Positions 1 through 9,417 of a stretch of DNA of 64,000 nucleotides are shown piece by piece. The stretch lies in assembly GCF_007750855.1 (NCBI RefSeq), contig NZ_CP036291.1:5678905-5742904 (forward strand), read 5' to 3'. The DNA comes from Pirellulimonas nuda. GTDB taxonomy: Bacteria; Planctomycetota; Planctomycetia; Pirellulales; Lacipirellulaceae. The translations under genes and the position numbers were made by a program. Every line of letters starts with the position of its first letter. Positions within the stretch are counted from its first letter, which is position 1. Below the pieces are notes generated by a model. The model had not been told where the DNA came from and did no database searches. It worked only from the letters and a program-made list of their open reading frames with translations.

Positions 1-1098
1 GGGGTCGTCGTTGGCCGACCTGTAGCTTGCTAATTGGCACCAGTAGAAATAGAACTCTTCCTGTCCCCAGGCGGCCCGCCAGCCTTGAATCAGGGCGACC
101 ATCCGCCTGCCGTACTGCTCTGGAAGGTACCCGGAGTTGCTTTCCCCCTGATACCAGATGGCGCCCTTGACCGCGTAGGGGATCAGGGGGCGCACCATGC
201 CGTGGTAAAGCGTGCCGCAGAACTGTTTGTCGCGCGATGGATGCTCGGGCTTCTGCGGCTCTTTCGGCGCCCGCCTCGCCTGGGCTCTTGCCTTCTTCCA
301 CTCCTCCAATGCCCGTGCATACTTGGCGCGTTCTCGGTCGTCGTCCCACTGCTCCAGTCGGTTTTGGTAGGCCGCGAGGCTGCTCTGGTACTCTTGTTTG
401 AGCGCTTCGCCGCTCTCAAACGCTTGGGGCGGCATCCATGGTTCGATGCGGGTCGCCCCCAGGTTGCAGCTGATGAGCGCAACGGGGACGCCCAGTTCTC
501 GCCTCAACTGGCGGCCAAAGAAGTAAGCTGTTCCGCAGAACTCGTTCACCTCGCGGGGCGCGGCCCGTGACCAATTGCCCCGGCCCTGCGTACGCGCTTC
601 GAGCGGGCTGTAGTCGGGCCCAACACGGTACTGGCGGAGGAGCGGGTCGTTCGCGTTGGCGGCCTCGTCGCGCAGGTATTCGGCGACCGGCTCGTACGCC
701 GGGTCCACCGCCGGGCCGACCAGCATCCTGAACGGTCGGTACATGTTGGATTGACCGCCACACAGCCACACCTCGCCCACGACGACGTCGGCAATCTCAC
801 GCGCAGCGGTATCGTCTGCTAGCGTGGCGGCGATCCTCAAGACACGCGCCTCGCTTGAAGCCTCCAGCGGATCGAGGTCGACCCGCCACCGGCCGTCCGC
901 GTCCGCGACGGCGTGCTTCTGCTGCGCCCCGAACTCAACGACAACGGCGGCGCCCGCGTCGGCCGTGCCCCACACCGGCGCCTGCTGATTGCGTTGCAGG
1001 ACCATGTGATCCGCGAAGATGCTCGGCATGCTCAGGTCGAGCGCGAGGGCGCTATTCGAGAGCACGAGGCAAGAAGCGACCCAAAAACAAGCCTTCAT
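1..1098 (-). CDS. Sialate O-acetylesterase family protein (3' end outside window)
   Basis: The frame is open from ATG at 1098 to the window edge, giving 366 codons and no stop, so the C-terminus is missing. A short signal peptide (MKACFWVASCLVLSNSALAL) is followed by a beta-rich domain. The SGNH/SASA nucleophile block GGQSNM lies near residue 111, and a second block, WYQGESNSGY, lies near residue 322. This family removes O-acetyl groups from sialic acids or other acetylated glycans, and planctomycetes carry many exported copies for polysaccharide use. An Arg/Lys/Glu-rich stretch near residues 250-300 is an insertion between the catalytic blocks. The exact substrate cannot be told from sequence. 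Confidence 0.9.
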   Translation of the reverse strand, partial: MKACFWVASCLVLSNSALALDLSMPSIFADHMVLQRNQQAPVWGTADAGAAVVVEFGAQQKHAVADADGRWRVDLDPLEASSEARVLRIAATLADDTAAREIADVVVGEVWLCGGQSNMYRPFRMLVGPAVDPAYEPVAEYLRDEAANANDPLLRQYRVGPDYSPLEARTQGRGNWSRAAPREVNEFCGTAYFFGRQLRRELGVPVALISCNLGATRIEPWMPPQAFESGEALKQEYQSSLAAYQNRLEQWDDDRERAKYARALEEWKKARAQARRAPKEPQKPEHPSRDKQFCGTLYHGMVRPLIPYAVKGAIWYQGESNSGYLPEQYGRRMVALIQGWRAAWGQEEFYFYWCQLASYRSANDDP

Positions 1099-1177
1099 TC
1101 GATTCACTCTTGTTCGCCGGACGCGCGGCGTGCGAGGTATTCCGGCACGGTGGCGCCGGGGGCAGTTGCCCGGCCGC

Positions 1178-3226
1178 TTAGCGGCGGCGACGGAGTGCTG
1201 CTCCCGCGGCGGCGGCGACCAGCAGCCACGCCGCGGCCGGTTCGGGGACGCTTTGACCCGCGGCGGCGCCGAGGGCCGGCAGGCCGAAGTTCGCTTTCCA
1301 GGTGTTGTACTGCGCGACGCCGATCACGCCGCCGTTGGGGTCGTTGGGGAGCGATCCCGCGGCGGCGCCCAGGTTGTCGCGCCACACGGTGTAGTCGGCG
1401 GCGTCGACAAAGCCGTCGCCCGTGTAGTCGCCCGGAGTGCCGGCGGCGACGACGGCCAGGATGACCGAGTCGCTGGTGTACTGCACGTCAAAAGCCAGGC
1501 CCCCCGAGAGTACCGGGAGCGACTCGGCTGCAAACACGCCCGAGCGGCCGCCGCTGGCCTGCAGCACCTTGTACGAGTCTCCGAGGCTGGGCGTGAAGCC
1601 GCTGGCGAGCGAGACCGTAAGCCCGCCCCCCAGCGAAGCGGCGCCCCCGACGCTGGCCAGCCCGAACGCCTCGGTGGGGTCGTCGGCCGGGTCGATCGAG
1701 GCGAGCTCGACATTGAAGCTGGCGCCGGGGACGAAGCTGAGGTTCTCCAGCAGCACGATCTCGCTCGACGCAGAGACAAAGATCGTGCCGTTGTTGGTCA
1801 CCGCGTCGTGGAAGACCGCGGTCGAGCCCCCGACCACGGCGATCTCGGCGCCGAAGCTATTGGAGACGAGGCCGAAGACGTCGACCACGCCGCTGGTGAC
1901 GGCGAGCTGTGAGTTGGCGTTGTTGACCAAGCCGGAGCCCCCCAGCCGCAGCACGGCGCCGTTGCGGGCGCTGATGTCGCTAGAGTTGGACAGGGTGCTG
2001 CCGAGCTCGATCTCACCGCCGCCCAGGTCGATGAAGCCGGTGTTGCTGACGGTGCCGGTGAATAGAAGGTGGTCCCCGTCGCCCACGCGTACCCTGCCCC
2101 GCGGCCCCGCGGAGCTGAGGGTCACGGCGGCCGCGTCGACCACCCCGGCGCCTTCCACCACGCCGGTGATCGACATGCCGTTGGGCGCCACGCGTCCGCC
2201 GTCGAGCGTCAGGCGTCCGGTCGGGCCCAGCGTCAGGCTGCCGGTCATGGTCACGACACCGCCGCCGGAGATGGCCACCTGTGCGTCCCCCTGCCCCGTG
2301 CTCAGCGAGCCGGTAATGTCGAGCCGCGAGCCGACGCCGTCGACCGTGAGCTGGCCCACGGAGCCGACGTTGGCGGCGACGGTCGCCACCCCGGAGACGG
2401 TCGTCCTGGCGCCGGAGCGGATCAGCATGGTGCCATCGCCGCTGAACCCCACCGAGACGCCGCCGTTGACCGCCCAGAGGCTGCCGATGCCAACCACGTC
2501 GACCAGGCCTGTGCCGGTTGAGCCGACGACCGCGTCGGACGCGTTGAAACGGCCGCCGTTGAGGATCTCCAGCAGGCCGTTGCCGGCGACGCCGATGGCG
2601 GTGGAGGTGGCGTTCCAGCGCGAGAGGTCGTCGCTGATGGTTATGCGGCCTTGGCTGCTGGCCGAAACGCCGACGAAAACTGCGTCGGATTCAACGGCGC
2701 CGCCGCTGGTGATCTCGACGATCCCCGCGCCGGCGTTGGCGACGGAGAAGTCGTCGTTGGTGTCGTAGAGGCTCCCCAGGCCCGCTACCGTCAGCCGGCC
2801 GTTGGAGAACTGCTGGGCGCCTATCACGGTGTCGTCCGGGACGATGACGCGGGCGGCGTTGGCGAGGGAGACTTGCCCGGTCCCCTCGTCGCCGATCACG
2901 AGGTCGGAGGTAGCGCCGCTGATGGTCCAGTCCGCGCCGAAGCCGTTGAGGCTGACTACGCCGATCCCATTCACGCCGTCGCCGACCGTTCCGACGCTGG
3001 GGCCGCCGCTGCTGATGGGCATGCCGGTGGCCGTGACCGACCCGTAGGCGTTCTGACCGACGATGAACTGCCCTCCCACCGCCCCCGTGGTGGGGTTGGG
3101 GGCGTTGGGCACGGCGCCCACGGTGACGATCGCGGCGCTAGCGGCGCCGGGAAGCGCCCCGGCGAGGCACGCCCCCACCACAAGGCCAACGAAGACGCAA
3201 CGGACCCGAACGCTGGGGGGGAACAT
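1178..3226 (-). CDS. PEP-CTERM surface protein with autotransporter-type beta repeats and dockerin-like segment
   Basis: A 682-residue exported protein. I chose ATG at 3226 because GGAGG sits 10 nt upstream and a signal peptide (ending GAASAA) starts there; an in-frame TTG at 3253 lies further upstream. The body is built of Gly/Val/Ser-rich repeats with recurring GxGxxxVxGxGSxW/L motifs, typical of T5SS/PEP-CTERM-associated repeat proteins predicted to form a beta-helix. At residue 599 a dockerin-like block begins (GDYTGDGFVDAADY), with a degenerate second half ending TWKANFG. At residue 660 a PEP-CTERM sorting signal follows (VPEP, hydrophobic stretch, RRRR end). The family is processed by exosortase and attached at or released from the surface. 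No exosortase gene is in the window, and the ligand is unknown. Confidence 0.88.
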   Translation of the reverse strand: MFPPSVRVRCVFVGLVVGACLAGALPGAASAAIVTVGAVPNAPNPTTGAVGGQFIVGQNAYGSVTATGMPISSGGPSVGTVGDGVNGIGVVSLNGFGADWTISGATSDLVIGDEGTGQVSLANAARVIVPDDTVIGAQQFSNGRLTVAGLGSLYDTNDDFSVANAGAGIVEITSGGAVESDAVFVGVSASSQGRITISDDLSRWNATSTAIGVAGNGLLEILNGGRFNASDAVVGSTGTGLVDVVGIGSLWAVNGGVSVGFSGDGTMLIRSGARTTVSGVATVAANVGSVGQLTVDGVGSRLDITGSLSTGQGDAQVAISGGGVVTMTGSLTLGPTGRLTLDGGRVAPNGMSITGVVEGAGVVDAAAVTLSSAGPRGRVRVGDGDHLLFTGTVSNTGFIDLGGGEIELGSTLSNSSDISARNGAVLRLGGSGLVNNANSQLAVTSGVVDVFGLVSNSFGAEIAVVGGSTAVFHDAVTNNGTIFVSASSEIVLLENLSFVPGASFNVELASIDPADDPTEAFGLASVGGAASLGGGLTVSLASGFTPSLGDSYKVLQASGGRSGVFAAESLPVLSGGLAFDVQYTSDSVILAVVAAGTPGDYTGDGFVDAADYTVWRDNLGAAAGSLPNDPNGGVIGVAQYNTWKANFGLPALGAAAGQSVPEPAAAWLLVAAAAGAALRRRR

Positions 3227-3387
3227 CGACAAGCCTCCGACTAGTTGCAGCAAACAGGCCGTAGTATAGTCGCGCCCAGGGGCGCCGGTACGGAAAATGA
3301 TCGGGGTGGGAAGCGAATGATTGGCGGGCGCTGCCCGGAGTTCGAGAGCCGCCCCCGCGCTCGATGACCGCGTAGGAGAACCAAGCG

Positions 3388-3969
3388 ATGCCCGAAGTCT
3401 ACCTCGACCCCCGCGACGACGAGCCGGGCATCCCCGTGCGGCCGGTGGGGTGGCAGTTCCCGCTGCTGCAGGGGCTGCTGCTGGTTGCGGTCGGGCTGCT
3501 AGCGGTGGTCGACCCGAAGCGGGCCGTTGAGGCCGTGACGCAGCTCATCGGCGCGCTGCTGGTCCTGCAAGGGCTGCTGTCGCTGTGGCAGAGCTTCGGC
3601 CCCGGCAGGCGCCTGGGACGCGGCGGGGCGGTCTTTACGCTGGCGGTGGGGCTGGTCGTGCTGCTGTTCCCGCTGGTGGTCAGCGGCGCGCTGGCCACCG
3701 TGCTGATGGCGATTGCGGGGGGCGTGATCGTGCTGGCCGCGGCGGTGCGGATGGCCCTGCTGTGGCCGCTGCAGGGCCGCCCCGGCGCCCGCTGGGCGAT
3801 GCTGGGCGCCGTGCTCAACCTGGCGCTGGGCCTGCTGCTGCTGTGCGCGCCGCTGAGCGTGGGGCTCGTAGCGGTGCGGGTGCTGGGAGCGTGCGCCCTG
3901 CTGGCCGGCGTGGGGCTGGTGGGGATCGGTATGAGCGCCGCGTTTTCCGGCCCGCGGGACGCCGCGTAG
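3388..3969 (+). CDS. HdeD/DUF308-family membrane protein
   Basis: A 193-residue polytopic protein with about six hydrophobic helices between residues 22 and 185, separated by short Arg-rich loops. This matches the HdeD (acid-resistance) DUF308 layout in length and helix pairing. In E. coli HdeD is linked to acid tolerance at high cell density; here only the fold is supported, not the role. The start ATG has AGGAG about 11 nt upstream. It is convergent with the choice-of-anchor gene, with only 28 bp between the stops. Confidence 0.75.
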   Translation: MPEVYLDPRDDEPGIPVRPVGWQFPLLQGLLLVAVGLLAVVDPKRAVEAVTQLIGALLVLQGLLSLWQSFGPGRRLGRGGAVFTLAVGLVVLLFPLVVSGALATVLMAIAGGVIVLAAAVRMALLWPLQGRPGARWAMLGAVLNLALGLLLLCAPLSVGLVAVRVLGACALLAGVGLVGIGMSAAFSGPRDAA

Positions 3970-3997
3970 CAGGAAACACCGCGACCCTCGGTTCGGC

Positions 3998-4978
3998 CTA
4001 CTTCTTGGGGCGCCGCGACAGCGCCGCCAGCCCGCCCAGCCCCAGCAGCGCCAGCGACGACGGCTCGGGGACCGGCACGTTGCCGGAGAAGGTCGGCAGG
4101 TGGATCTCAACGCTCGAGCTCAGCGAGCTGACGATCACGCTGCCGTCGATGGCCCCGGCCACGGCGGATAGGTCGGCGTCCGGCGAGAGGATGGCGCCGT
4201 AGAACTGCCGATTGATGGTGATCGTTTGCGCCTCGTAGAAGTTAAACAAGATCTTGCCGGCGCTGGCGTCGTTGAACCCGCCGACAAAGTTGCCCGTGCC
4301 CTGGGTCAAGTTGATGTCTGCCCCGCTGACGTTGAACACCACGGTGTCGGCGCCGTTGAAGTTCAACCCGATCGAACCGAGGTTGGTCTCGAACAGCGCG
4401 TCGTCGATCGAGAAAACGGCGACGTTGTTCGGGCCGGCGGGGACGGCGGAGAAGACCGGGTTGCCGTTCATCACGATGGCGGGGTTGGGGCCGGTGGCCG
4501 GTAGTCCGCCCAGCAGGGCCTGGGCGGCGTTCGCCTGGCTGAGCAGGTCGCCCCCGAGCGTCTGCAGGTCGTTCTTTAGACCCGCCACGGGGGTCGCCGT
4601 GCCGGCCTGAACCACCCCCGGGATCGCGGCGCTATCGTAGTAGTAGACGCCGCCGCTGAGGTTGATGATGGCGCCCCCCGCGTTGTCGCCACCCACCTGA
4701 GCGTCGTTGCCGCTGCCGATGCTGCGGGGCGCCGACCCTACGATGTCGCCGACAAGCCGCAGGGCGACGATGTTGTTCTGTGCGATGCCAAAGTTGGCCG
4801 AGCCGCCCAACAGGTCGCCGCCGATGAAGCTGGCGCCCTCGACTTCGCTGGTCAGGCTCACGTCGCCGAACGACACGAGGTTGTAATCGAAGATGCCCGC
4901 CGCGGGGGACTCCGTCGATCCGAGCGCGGCGACGGCGACGCCCGCAATGAGGGCGAGCCGGCTAACGAAAAACTTCAT
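3998..4978 (-). CDS. Choice-of-anchor A family protein with PEP-CTERM signal
   Basis: A 326-residue exported protein. A signal peptide (residues 1-27, ending SPAAG) is followed by the conserved opening FDYNLVSFGDVSLTSEVEG, which marks the choice-of-anchor A domain found on secreted proteins with different C-terminal anchors (PEP-CTERM, LPXTG). The body ends with HLPTFSGNVPVPEPSSLALL and a terminal RRPKK, a classic PEP-CTERM tail. The domain is suspected to act in adhesion or matrix formation, but no activity is established. It is the second PEP-CTERM protein within 4 kb. The 169-bp gap upstream would hold its promoter; I see no clear boxes. Confidence 0.85.
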   Translation of the reverse strand: MKFFVSRLALIAGVAVAALGSTESPAAGIFDYNLVSFGDVSLTSEVEGASFIGGDLLGGSANFGIAQNNIVALRLVGDIVGSAPRSIGSGNDAQVGGDNAGGAIINLSGGVYYYDSAAIPGVVQAGTATPVAGLKNDLQTLGGDLLSQANAAQALLGGLPATGPNPAIVMNGNPVFSAVPAGPNNVAVFSIDDALFETNLGSIGLNFNGADTVVFNVSGADINLTQGTGNFVGGFNDASAGKILFNFYEAQTITINRQFYGAILSPDADLSAVAGAIDGSVIVSSLSSSVEIHLPTFSGNVPVPEPSSLALLGLGGLAALSRRPKK

Positions 4979-5147
4979 GAGCGTTCCCTTCGAGTGACGC
5001 GCCCCGACGATGCGTCCGGGGCCGGGCTTGGTTCAATCTCCTATCCTGAACCAATCGTCGCTCAAGTCAAACGATCGGGGCCGCGCGGGGTACGACGGCG
5101 CCGATGCCACGCGTCTGCGCGCGGCAATCCGAACCAAACATGCGGGC

Positions 5148-7379
5148 CTACGAGTCGTCGCGCGGCCCGATCGTCGCCCACAAGAAGGCCCACAGGTCGG
5201 CGGCCTGCTCGATGAGCTTCGCGGTCGGCGTCCCCGCGCCGTGCCCCGCCCGCGACTCGATGCGGATCAGCAGCGGGGCGTCGCCCGCGGCCCCATTTGC
5301 AGCATCTGACGTTTGCTGCGCGTGCTGCAGCGCCGCGGCGAACTTGAAGCTGTGCATCGGCACCACGCGGTCGTCGGTGTCGGCGGTGGTGACCAGCGTA
5401 GGCGGGTAGGCGACCCCCGGACGCACGTTGTGGTAGGGGGAGTAGCCCAGCAGGTACTCGGCCATCTCGGGGTCGTCCGACGAGCCGAACTCGTCGCGCC
5501 AGAACTGCCCCGCCGTGAACGTGTGGAACCGCATCATGTCCATCACGCCGACCGCCGGCAGGCACGCGCCGAACAGCTCGGGGCGTTGGGTCATCACGGC
5601 GCCCACGAGCAGGCCGCCGTTGCTTCCGCCCTGGATTCCCAGATGCTTCGGGCTGGTGATCTTCTCGTCGATAAGCCACTGAGCCGCGGCGATGAAGTCG
5701 TCGAACACGTTCTGCTTGTTGCGGAGCTTGCCCGCCTCGTGCCACGGCTCGCCGTACTCGCCCCCGCCGCGCAGGTTGGCCACGGCGAGCACGCCCCCCT
5801 GCTCCACCCACGCCATCCGGCTGGGGGAGTAGCCGGGGGTCATCGAGATAGTGAAGCCCCCGTAGCCGTACAGCAGCGTGGGGTTCTTGCCGTCCAGCGG
5901 CAGGTCTTTGCGGTGCGTCAAGAAGATAGGGATGCGGGCGCCGTCTTTGGACGTGTAGAACTCTCGGCGGACCGTGTACTTGGAGAAGTCAACGCCCACG
6001 TTGGGCTCGAACAGCTTCTCTGATACCTGGGCGTCGATGTCGTAGCGGTAGGTCGTCGGCGGGGCGGCGTAGCTGGTGTAGGTGTAGAAGGTTTCCTTGG
6101 CGTCCTGCCAGCCGCCGAAGCCCATGGCGCTGCCGACGCCGGGGAGCTTGACTTCCCCCAACAGTCCGCCGTCCGGCGAGTAGCGCCGCACCACCGACGC
6201 CACGTCTTCCAGGTAGCTGGCGAAGACCTCGCCGCCGATCAGCGAGGCGCCTTCGAGCGTGGCCTCGCGTTCGGGGACCACCTCTACCAGCGCCTCTCGG
6301 AAGTCTGCTTCGCCGGCCTTCGACAGATCGAACGCCGCGACGCGTCGCTGCGGGGCGTCTTGGTCGGTTAGCAAGAACAGCTTGTCTCCGACCGACGCGA
6401 ACGGGTCGAACGCGTTGTCGAAGTCCTCGACCAACGCGGTCCAGCCGGAGCTGGGATCGTCCCCCAGCGGCCCGTCGCCTAGCGGGGCGTCTGCACGGCG
6501 TGCGTACAGGCGGTTCTGGTGGTCGGTCCCCTTGCTCTCGCTCACCAGCAGCCAGCGGCCGTCCTCGGTCAGCCACGCGCCGGCGGACCAGTCGGGGTGG
6601 TCTGGGTTCTCAAAGACGACGACGTCCTTCGACTGGGGGTCGCCCAGCTTGTGGAAGCAGAGTTTGCGATTGAGCGCCGAAGCCTGGTACGCCTCGCCCG
6701 CCTCGGGCTCGGGGTACCGGCTGTAGTAAAAGCCGGCGCCGTCCGGGGTCCACTGCACGCCGCCGAACTTGACCCACCGCAGCTCGTCCTCAAGCTCTTT
6801 GCCCGAGTCGACCTCGAGGACGCGGATCACCCGCCAGTCGCTGCCGGCCTCGCTGCGCTGGTAGGCCAGCAGCCGGCCGTCGTTGCTGGGCGAGTAGCCC
6901 GCCAGCGCCACGGTGCCGTCTTCGCTCCACTGGTTCGGGTCGATCAGCACCCGGCCGTCGCCGTTGAAGCGGTCGGTCAGGTAGAGAACCGATTGGTTCT
7001 GCAGCCCGTCGTTCTGCGCGTAGGTGTACCGCAGGGGGCTGGCGCCGGGCCTCCCCAGCCGCTGCGGCGCCCCCCGGCGTTGGAAGTTCCACAGCTTGGT
7101 GAGCCGCTCGACCCACTCGCCCCGCGAGGGGAGCGACCGCAGGTAGGCGTCGGTCACCGCTTGCTGCTGGGCCACCCACTCGGCGACCCGCTCCGACTCG
7201 CGCACGTCGGCCTCAAGCCAGCGATACGGGTCGGCTACTTCAAGCGTCTTGCCCCCTGCCGACTGGTACTTATCGACAACTTGCTCGCGGGCCGTCTCTG
7301 GGTACTCAACGGCCAGGGCCGGCGACGTGAACAACGGAAGGATAGCCATCCATAACCGGGGGAAGCTGCGAAGGGGCAT
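5148..7379 (-). CDS. Prolyl oligopeptidase family serine peptidase (S9A), secreted
   Basis: A 743-residue protein if ATG 7379 is used; a TTG at 7403 would only add eight residues before the signal peptide. The signal peptide ends near SPALAVEYP. An N-terminal seven-blade propeller region (about 60-450) is followed by an alpha/beta hydrolase. The catalytic Ser is in GGSNGG (Ser near 586), the Asp in TADTDDRVVP (near 675) and the His in RAGHGAG (near 713). Prolyl oligopeptidases cut short peptides after proline. Export suggests periplasmic or external peptide degradation. The length fits the S9A family (about 700 residues plus signal). Confidence 0.92.
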   Translation of the reverse strand: MPLRSFPRLWMAILPLFTSPALAVEYPETAREQVVDKYQSAGGKTLEVADPYRWLEADVRESERVAEWVAQQQAVTDAYLRSLPSRGEWVERLTKLWNFQRRGAPQRLGRPGASPLRYTYAQNDGLQNQSVLYLTDRFNGDGRVLIDPNQWSEDGTVALAGYSPSNDGRLLAYQRSEAGSDWRVIRVLEVDSGKELEDELRWVKFGGVQWTPDGAGFYYSRYPEPEAGEAYQASALNRKLCFHKLGDPQSKDVVVFENPDHPDWSAGAWLTEDGRWLLVSESKGTDHQNRLYARRADAPLGDGPLGDDPSSGWTALVEDFDNAFDPFASVGDKLFLLTDQDAPQRRVAAFDLSKAGEADFREALVEVVPEREATLEGASLIGGEVFASYLEDVASVVRRYSPDGGLLGEVKLPGVGSAMGFGGWQDAKETFYTYTSYAAPPTTYRYDIDAQVSEKLFEPNVGVDFSKYTVRREFYTSKDGARIPIFLTHRKDLPLDGKNPTLLYGYGGFTISMTPGYSPSRMAWVEQGGVLAVANLRGGGEYGEPWHEAGKLRNKQNVFDDFIAAAQWLIDEKITSPKHLGIQGGSNGGLLVGAVMTQRPELFGACLPAVGVMDMMRFHTFTAGQFWRDEFGSSDDPEMAEYLLGYSPYHNVRPGVAYPPTLVTTADTDDRVVPMHSFKFAAALQHAQQTSDAANGAAGDAPLLIRIESRAGHGAGTPTAKLIEQAADLWAFLWATIGPRDDS

Positions 7380-7457
7380 CGGGGCCTGCTCGGTGAAATC
7401 CAAAACACAACGGCGCCGCCGGAAGCGCCAAACTTCGATTGAGCTTCCAGCGAAGCG

Positions 7458-7667
7458 CTAGGCCGCGACCGGCTCGATGCTGCACATGCAGACCAGCGCG
7501 AGGATCTTCGCCCGCAGCTTTCCATCGGCCTCGCGGCAGAGAACATAAGCAGCGATGTCGTCGACGATTATCATCTCGCGGCTGGCGACGGTAAATTGTT
7601 TACCGTCGTTCATCCCGATAACGATAGGGCCTTCAGCAATCGCTTGATTCAAAGTCTCTCGGTCCAT
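7458..7667 (-). CDS. Small conserved-looking protein of unknown function
   Basis: A 69-residue protein, ATG at 7667, beginning MDRETLNQAIAEGPIVIGMN. It shows a short beta-strand pattern with alternating hydrophobics, the block MIIVDDIAAYVLCREADGK and a Cys pair (CMC) near the end. Its composition is markedly less GC-rich than the neighbours. It resembles small planctomycete proteins that start MDRETLxxAI, which I recall only as hypothetical. It is not coupled to the flanking genes (78 bp to the peptidase start, 130 bp to the redoxin stop). Confidence 0.6.
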   Translation of the reverse strand: MDRETLNQAIAEGPIVIGMNDGKQFTVASREMIIVDDIAAYVLCREADGKLRAKILALVCMCSIEPVAA

Positions 7668-7797
7668 AGCGGTCGTGAGGTTGCTTGTGGCGGATAGGCG
7701 CGCGGCCGGCGAGGTTCGCGCCGCGGTTATACCGCAATTATCGCTTCCTGCGCCGTGCGATTCAAATCTCGTCCCGACAAGCCGCCACAGCCGGCGC

Positions 7798-9237
7798 CTA
7801 GCTGCCGACCGGCGCGGCGGCCCGCTTCTTGGCGAACCTGGCCTCGAGCTCTGCCAGCCGCTCCGCGCGCTCCGCCTCGATCCGCTGACGCTCGATGACG
7901 GCCTCGGCGGCCAGGTCTTTCCCTTCGACCAGCGCGTTGAGCTCCTTGGTGAGCTTCTTCTCCAGGTCGGGCGAGAAGCCGACGTGCACCACCTGCACCT
8001 TGCCGTCCTTGCCGATGACCACCGACTGGGGGATGCCGCTCACGCCGAACTCCGAGCCGACCTCGCCCTCGACGTCGTACAGCACGTTCAGTGAGTAGTC
8101 CTTGTCCTCGAGGAACGCGGCGACCTTCTCTTCGTCTTCGCGCTGGTTGACCGCGTAGAACACCACGCCCTTGTCGGCGAAGTCGTCCGCAACCGTCGTC
8201 AGCGCCGGGAACGCCCGCACGCAGGGGCCGCACCAGGTGGCCCAGAAGTCGAGGATGATGATCTTCTCACCCACCAGATCGGCCAGGTCGACGTCCTCGC
8301 CGCCGTCGGTCGCCAGCGTGAAGGTCGGCGCCTGCTCGCCCAACAGCGGGTGGGGCTCGTCGCCGCCGCCGAAGAGCGACTCAACAAACTCGGCCTTCTT
8401 CGGGATGCTCAGCACAAACGCCTGCGAGGTCGCGGGCGCGTCGAACTGCCAGTCGCTGAAGTTCAGCCCGGCGGTTACTTCAAGGCCCGCCTTGCGCTGC
8501 TGCGGCGAGATCCGCTTGCTCATGTCGGGCTCTGCCCGCACCAGGGTGGGGGAGTCGCCCGTGGTGACGAACAGCTTCCAGGGCCGGCCGCGGAAGTCTG
8601 CAGAAACGACGTCTACCTTCTCGCCGTCCAGCTCTTGCTGTCCCTCGTAGGCTAGGTCTGCCGCGGCGAGCAGCGGCTTTGCCGATTCGGGCGACACCAG
8701 GTTGAGCGCAGTGCTCGCGTCGCCGTTGGCCAGCATCCCGAGCACGCGGTTCTGTAGCGCCTCGGCGATGCTCTTGGGCGCGGCCTCCACCACGAACTTG
8801 TCTTGGAACCGCGTCATCATGTCGTCGCCGTCGCTCTTGATAAAGAACGGCCCGTCTGGATCGACAACCGAGAACCGGTTGGGGCCGGCGAGCGCGACTA
8901 GGTACTTGGTCGCTTGCTCTCCCCCTCTCTCGCCCATCTTGAAACTGACGGTGTACTCCATCGTGACCGACGCCGACGGCTGCTGGCTGACGTGCTTCGC
9001 CGCGGCCATCAGCACCGCGCGGGCCTTCTCGGCGGAAGCCTCGGCTTCTTCCTCGGTCATCTCCTCTGCTTGCTCTTCTTCGGCCGGTTTCTGGGCCACC
9101 ACGGTCTTGGCTTCGGAAGTCTCGGCCTCGTCGGCCCAGGCGTAGAAGGGAAGACAGACGCCCAGCAGGGCGACGAAGGAAAGGCTTCGGAGCATCGGAG
9201 TGATCCTGGGGGAGTGGGGGGCAGTGGAAGGGAGCAT
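7798..9237 (-). CDS. DUF2092 plus TlpA-like thioredoxin fusion protein, exported
   Basis: A 479-residue protein from ATG 9237, chosen because GAGGAG lies 7 nt upstream. ATG 9195 gives a more compact signal peptide (ending AWADE) and is the alternative. After an acidic linker comes a DUF2092-like lipoprotein-carrier-type beta domain (about residues 75-275), then a TlpA/AhpC-TSA thioredoxin domain (about 300-430) with the active-site WCGPC at 335-339 and the cis-Pro segment GIPQS. The C-terminus is a charged Arg/Glu helix. TlpA proteins reduce exported disulfides, for example in cytochrome c maturation. The fused carrier-like domain may present a substrate; that part is inference. Confidence 0.87.
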   Translation of the reverse strand: MLPSTAPHSPRITPMLRSLSFVALLGVCLPFYAWADEAETSEAKTVVAQKPAEEEQAEEMTEEEAEASAEKARAVLMAAAKHVSQQPSASVTMEYTVSFKMGERGGEQATKYLVALAGPNRFSVVDPDGPFFIKSDGDDMMTRFQDKFVVEAAPKSIAEALQNRVLGMLANGDASTALNLVSPESAKPLLAAADLAYEGQQELDGEKVDVVSADFRGRPWKLFVTTGDSPTLVRAEPDMSKRISPQQRKAGLEVTAGLNFSDWQFDAPATSQAFVLSIPKKAEFVESLFGGGDEPHPLLGEQAPTFTLATDGGEDVDLADLVGEKIIILDFWATWCGPCVRAFPALTTVADDFADKGVVFYAVNQREDEEKVAAFLEDKDYSLNVLYDVEGEVGSEFGVSGIPQSVVIGKDGKVQVVHVGFSPDLEKKLTKELNALVEGKDLAAEAVIERQRIEAERAERLAELEARFAKKRAAAPVGS

Positions 9238-9339
9238 TGTCCGCTCCTCGTGGGCCGGAAGCAAGCATCGCCCCCCGAATTTGGTGGGTAGCGCAACGTT
9301 CAAACTGGCCCGAAAACGCGCAACAGCCCGCCACCCAAA

Positions 9340-9410
9340 GGCGAGCCGCCGGCGTCAGCCGACGGGGTTTTAGCTAGCTCAGCTCCGACGGCTTACACCG
9401 ACGGCTCGCC
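9340..9410. repeat. Palindromic intergenic repeat, family 1, copy a
   Basis: Left arm GGCGAGCCGCCGGCGTCAGC and its near-complement ending CCGACGGCTCGCC bracket a short AT-richer centre. The same arms recur at 20314, 39974 and 60195. It lies between the ppdK stop (9418) and the region upstream of the TlpA-like gene. Confidence 0.85.
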
Positions 9411-9417
9411 TTGGGGG

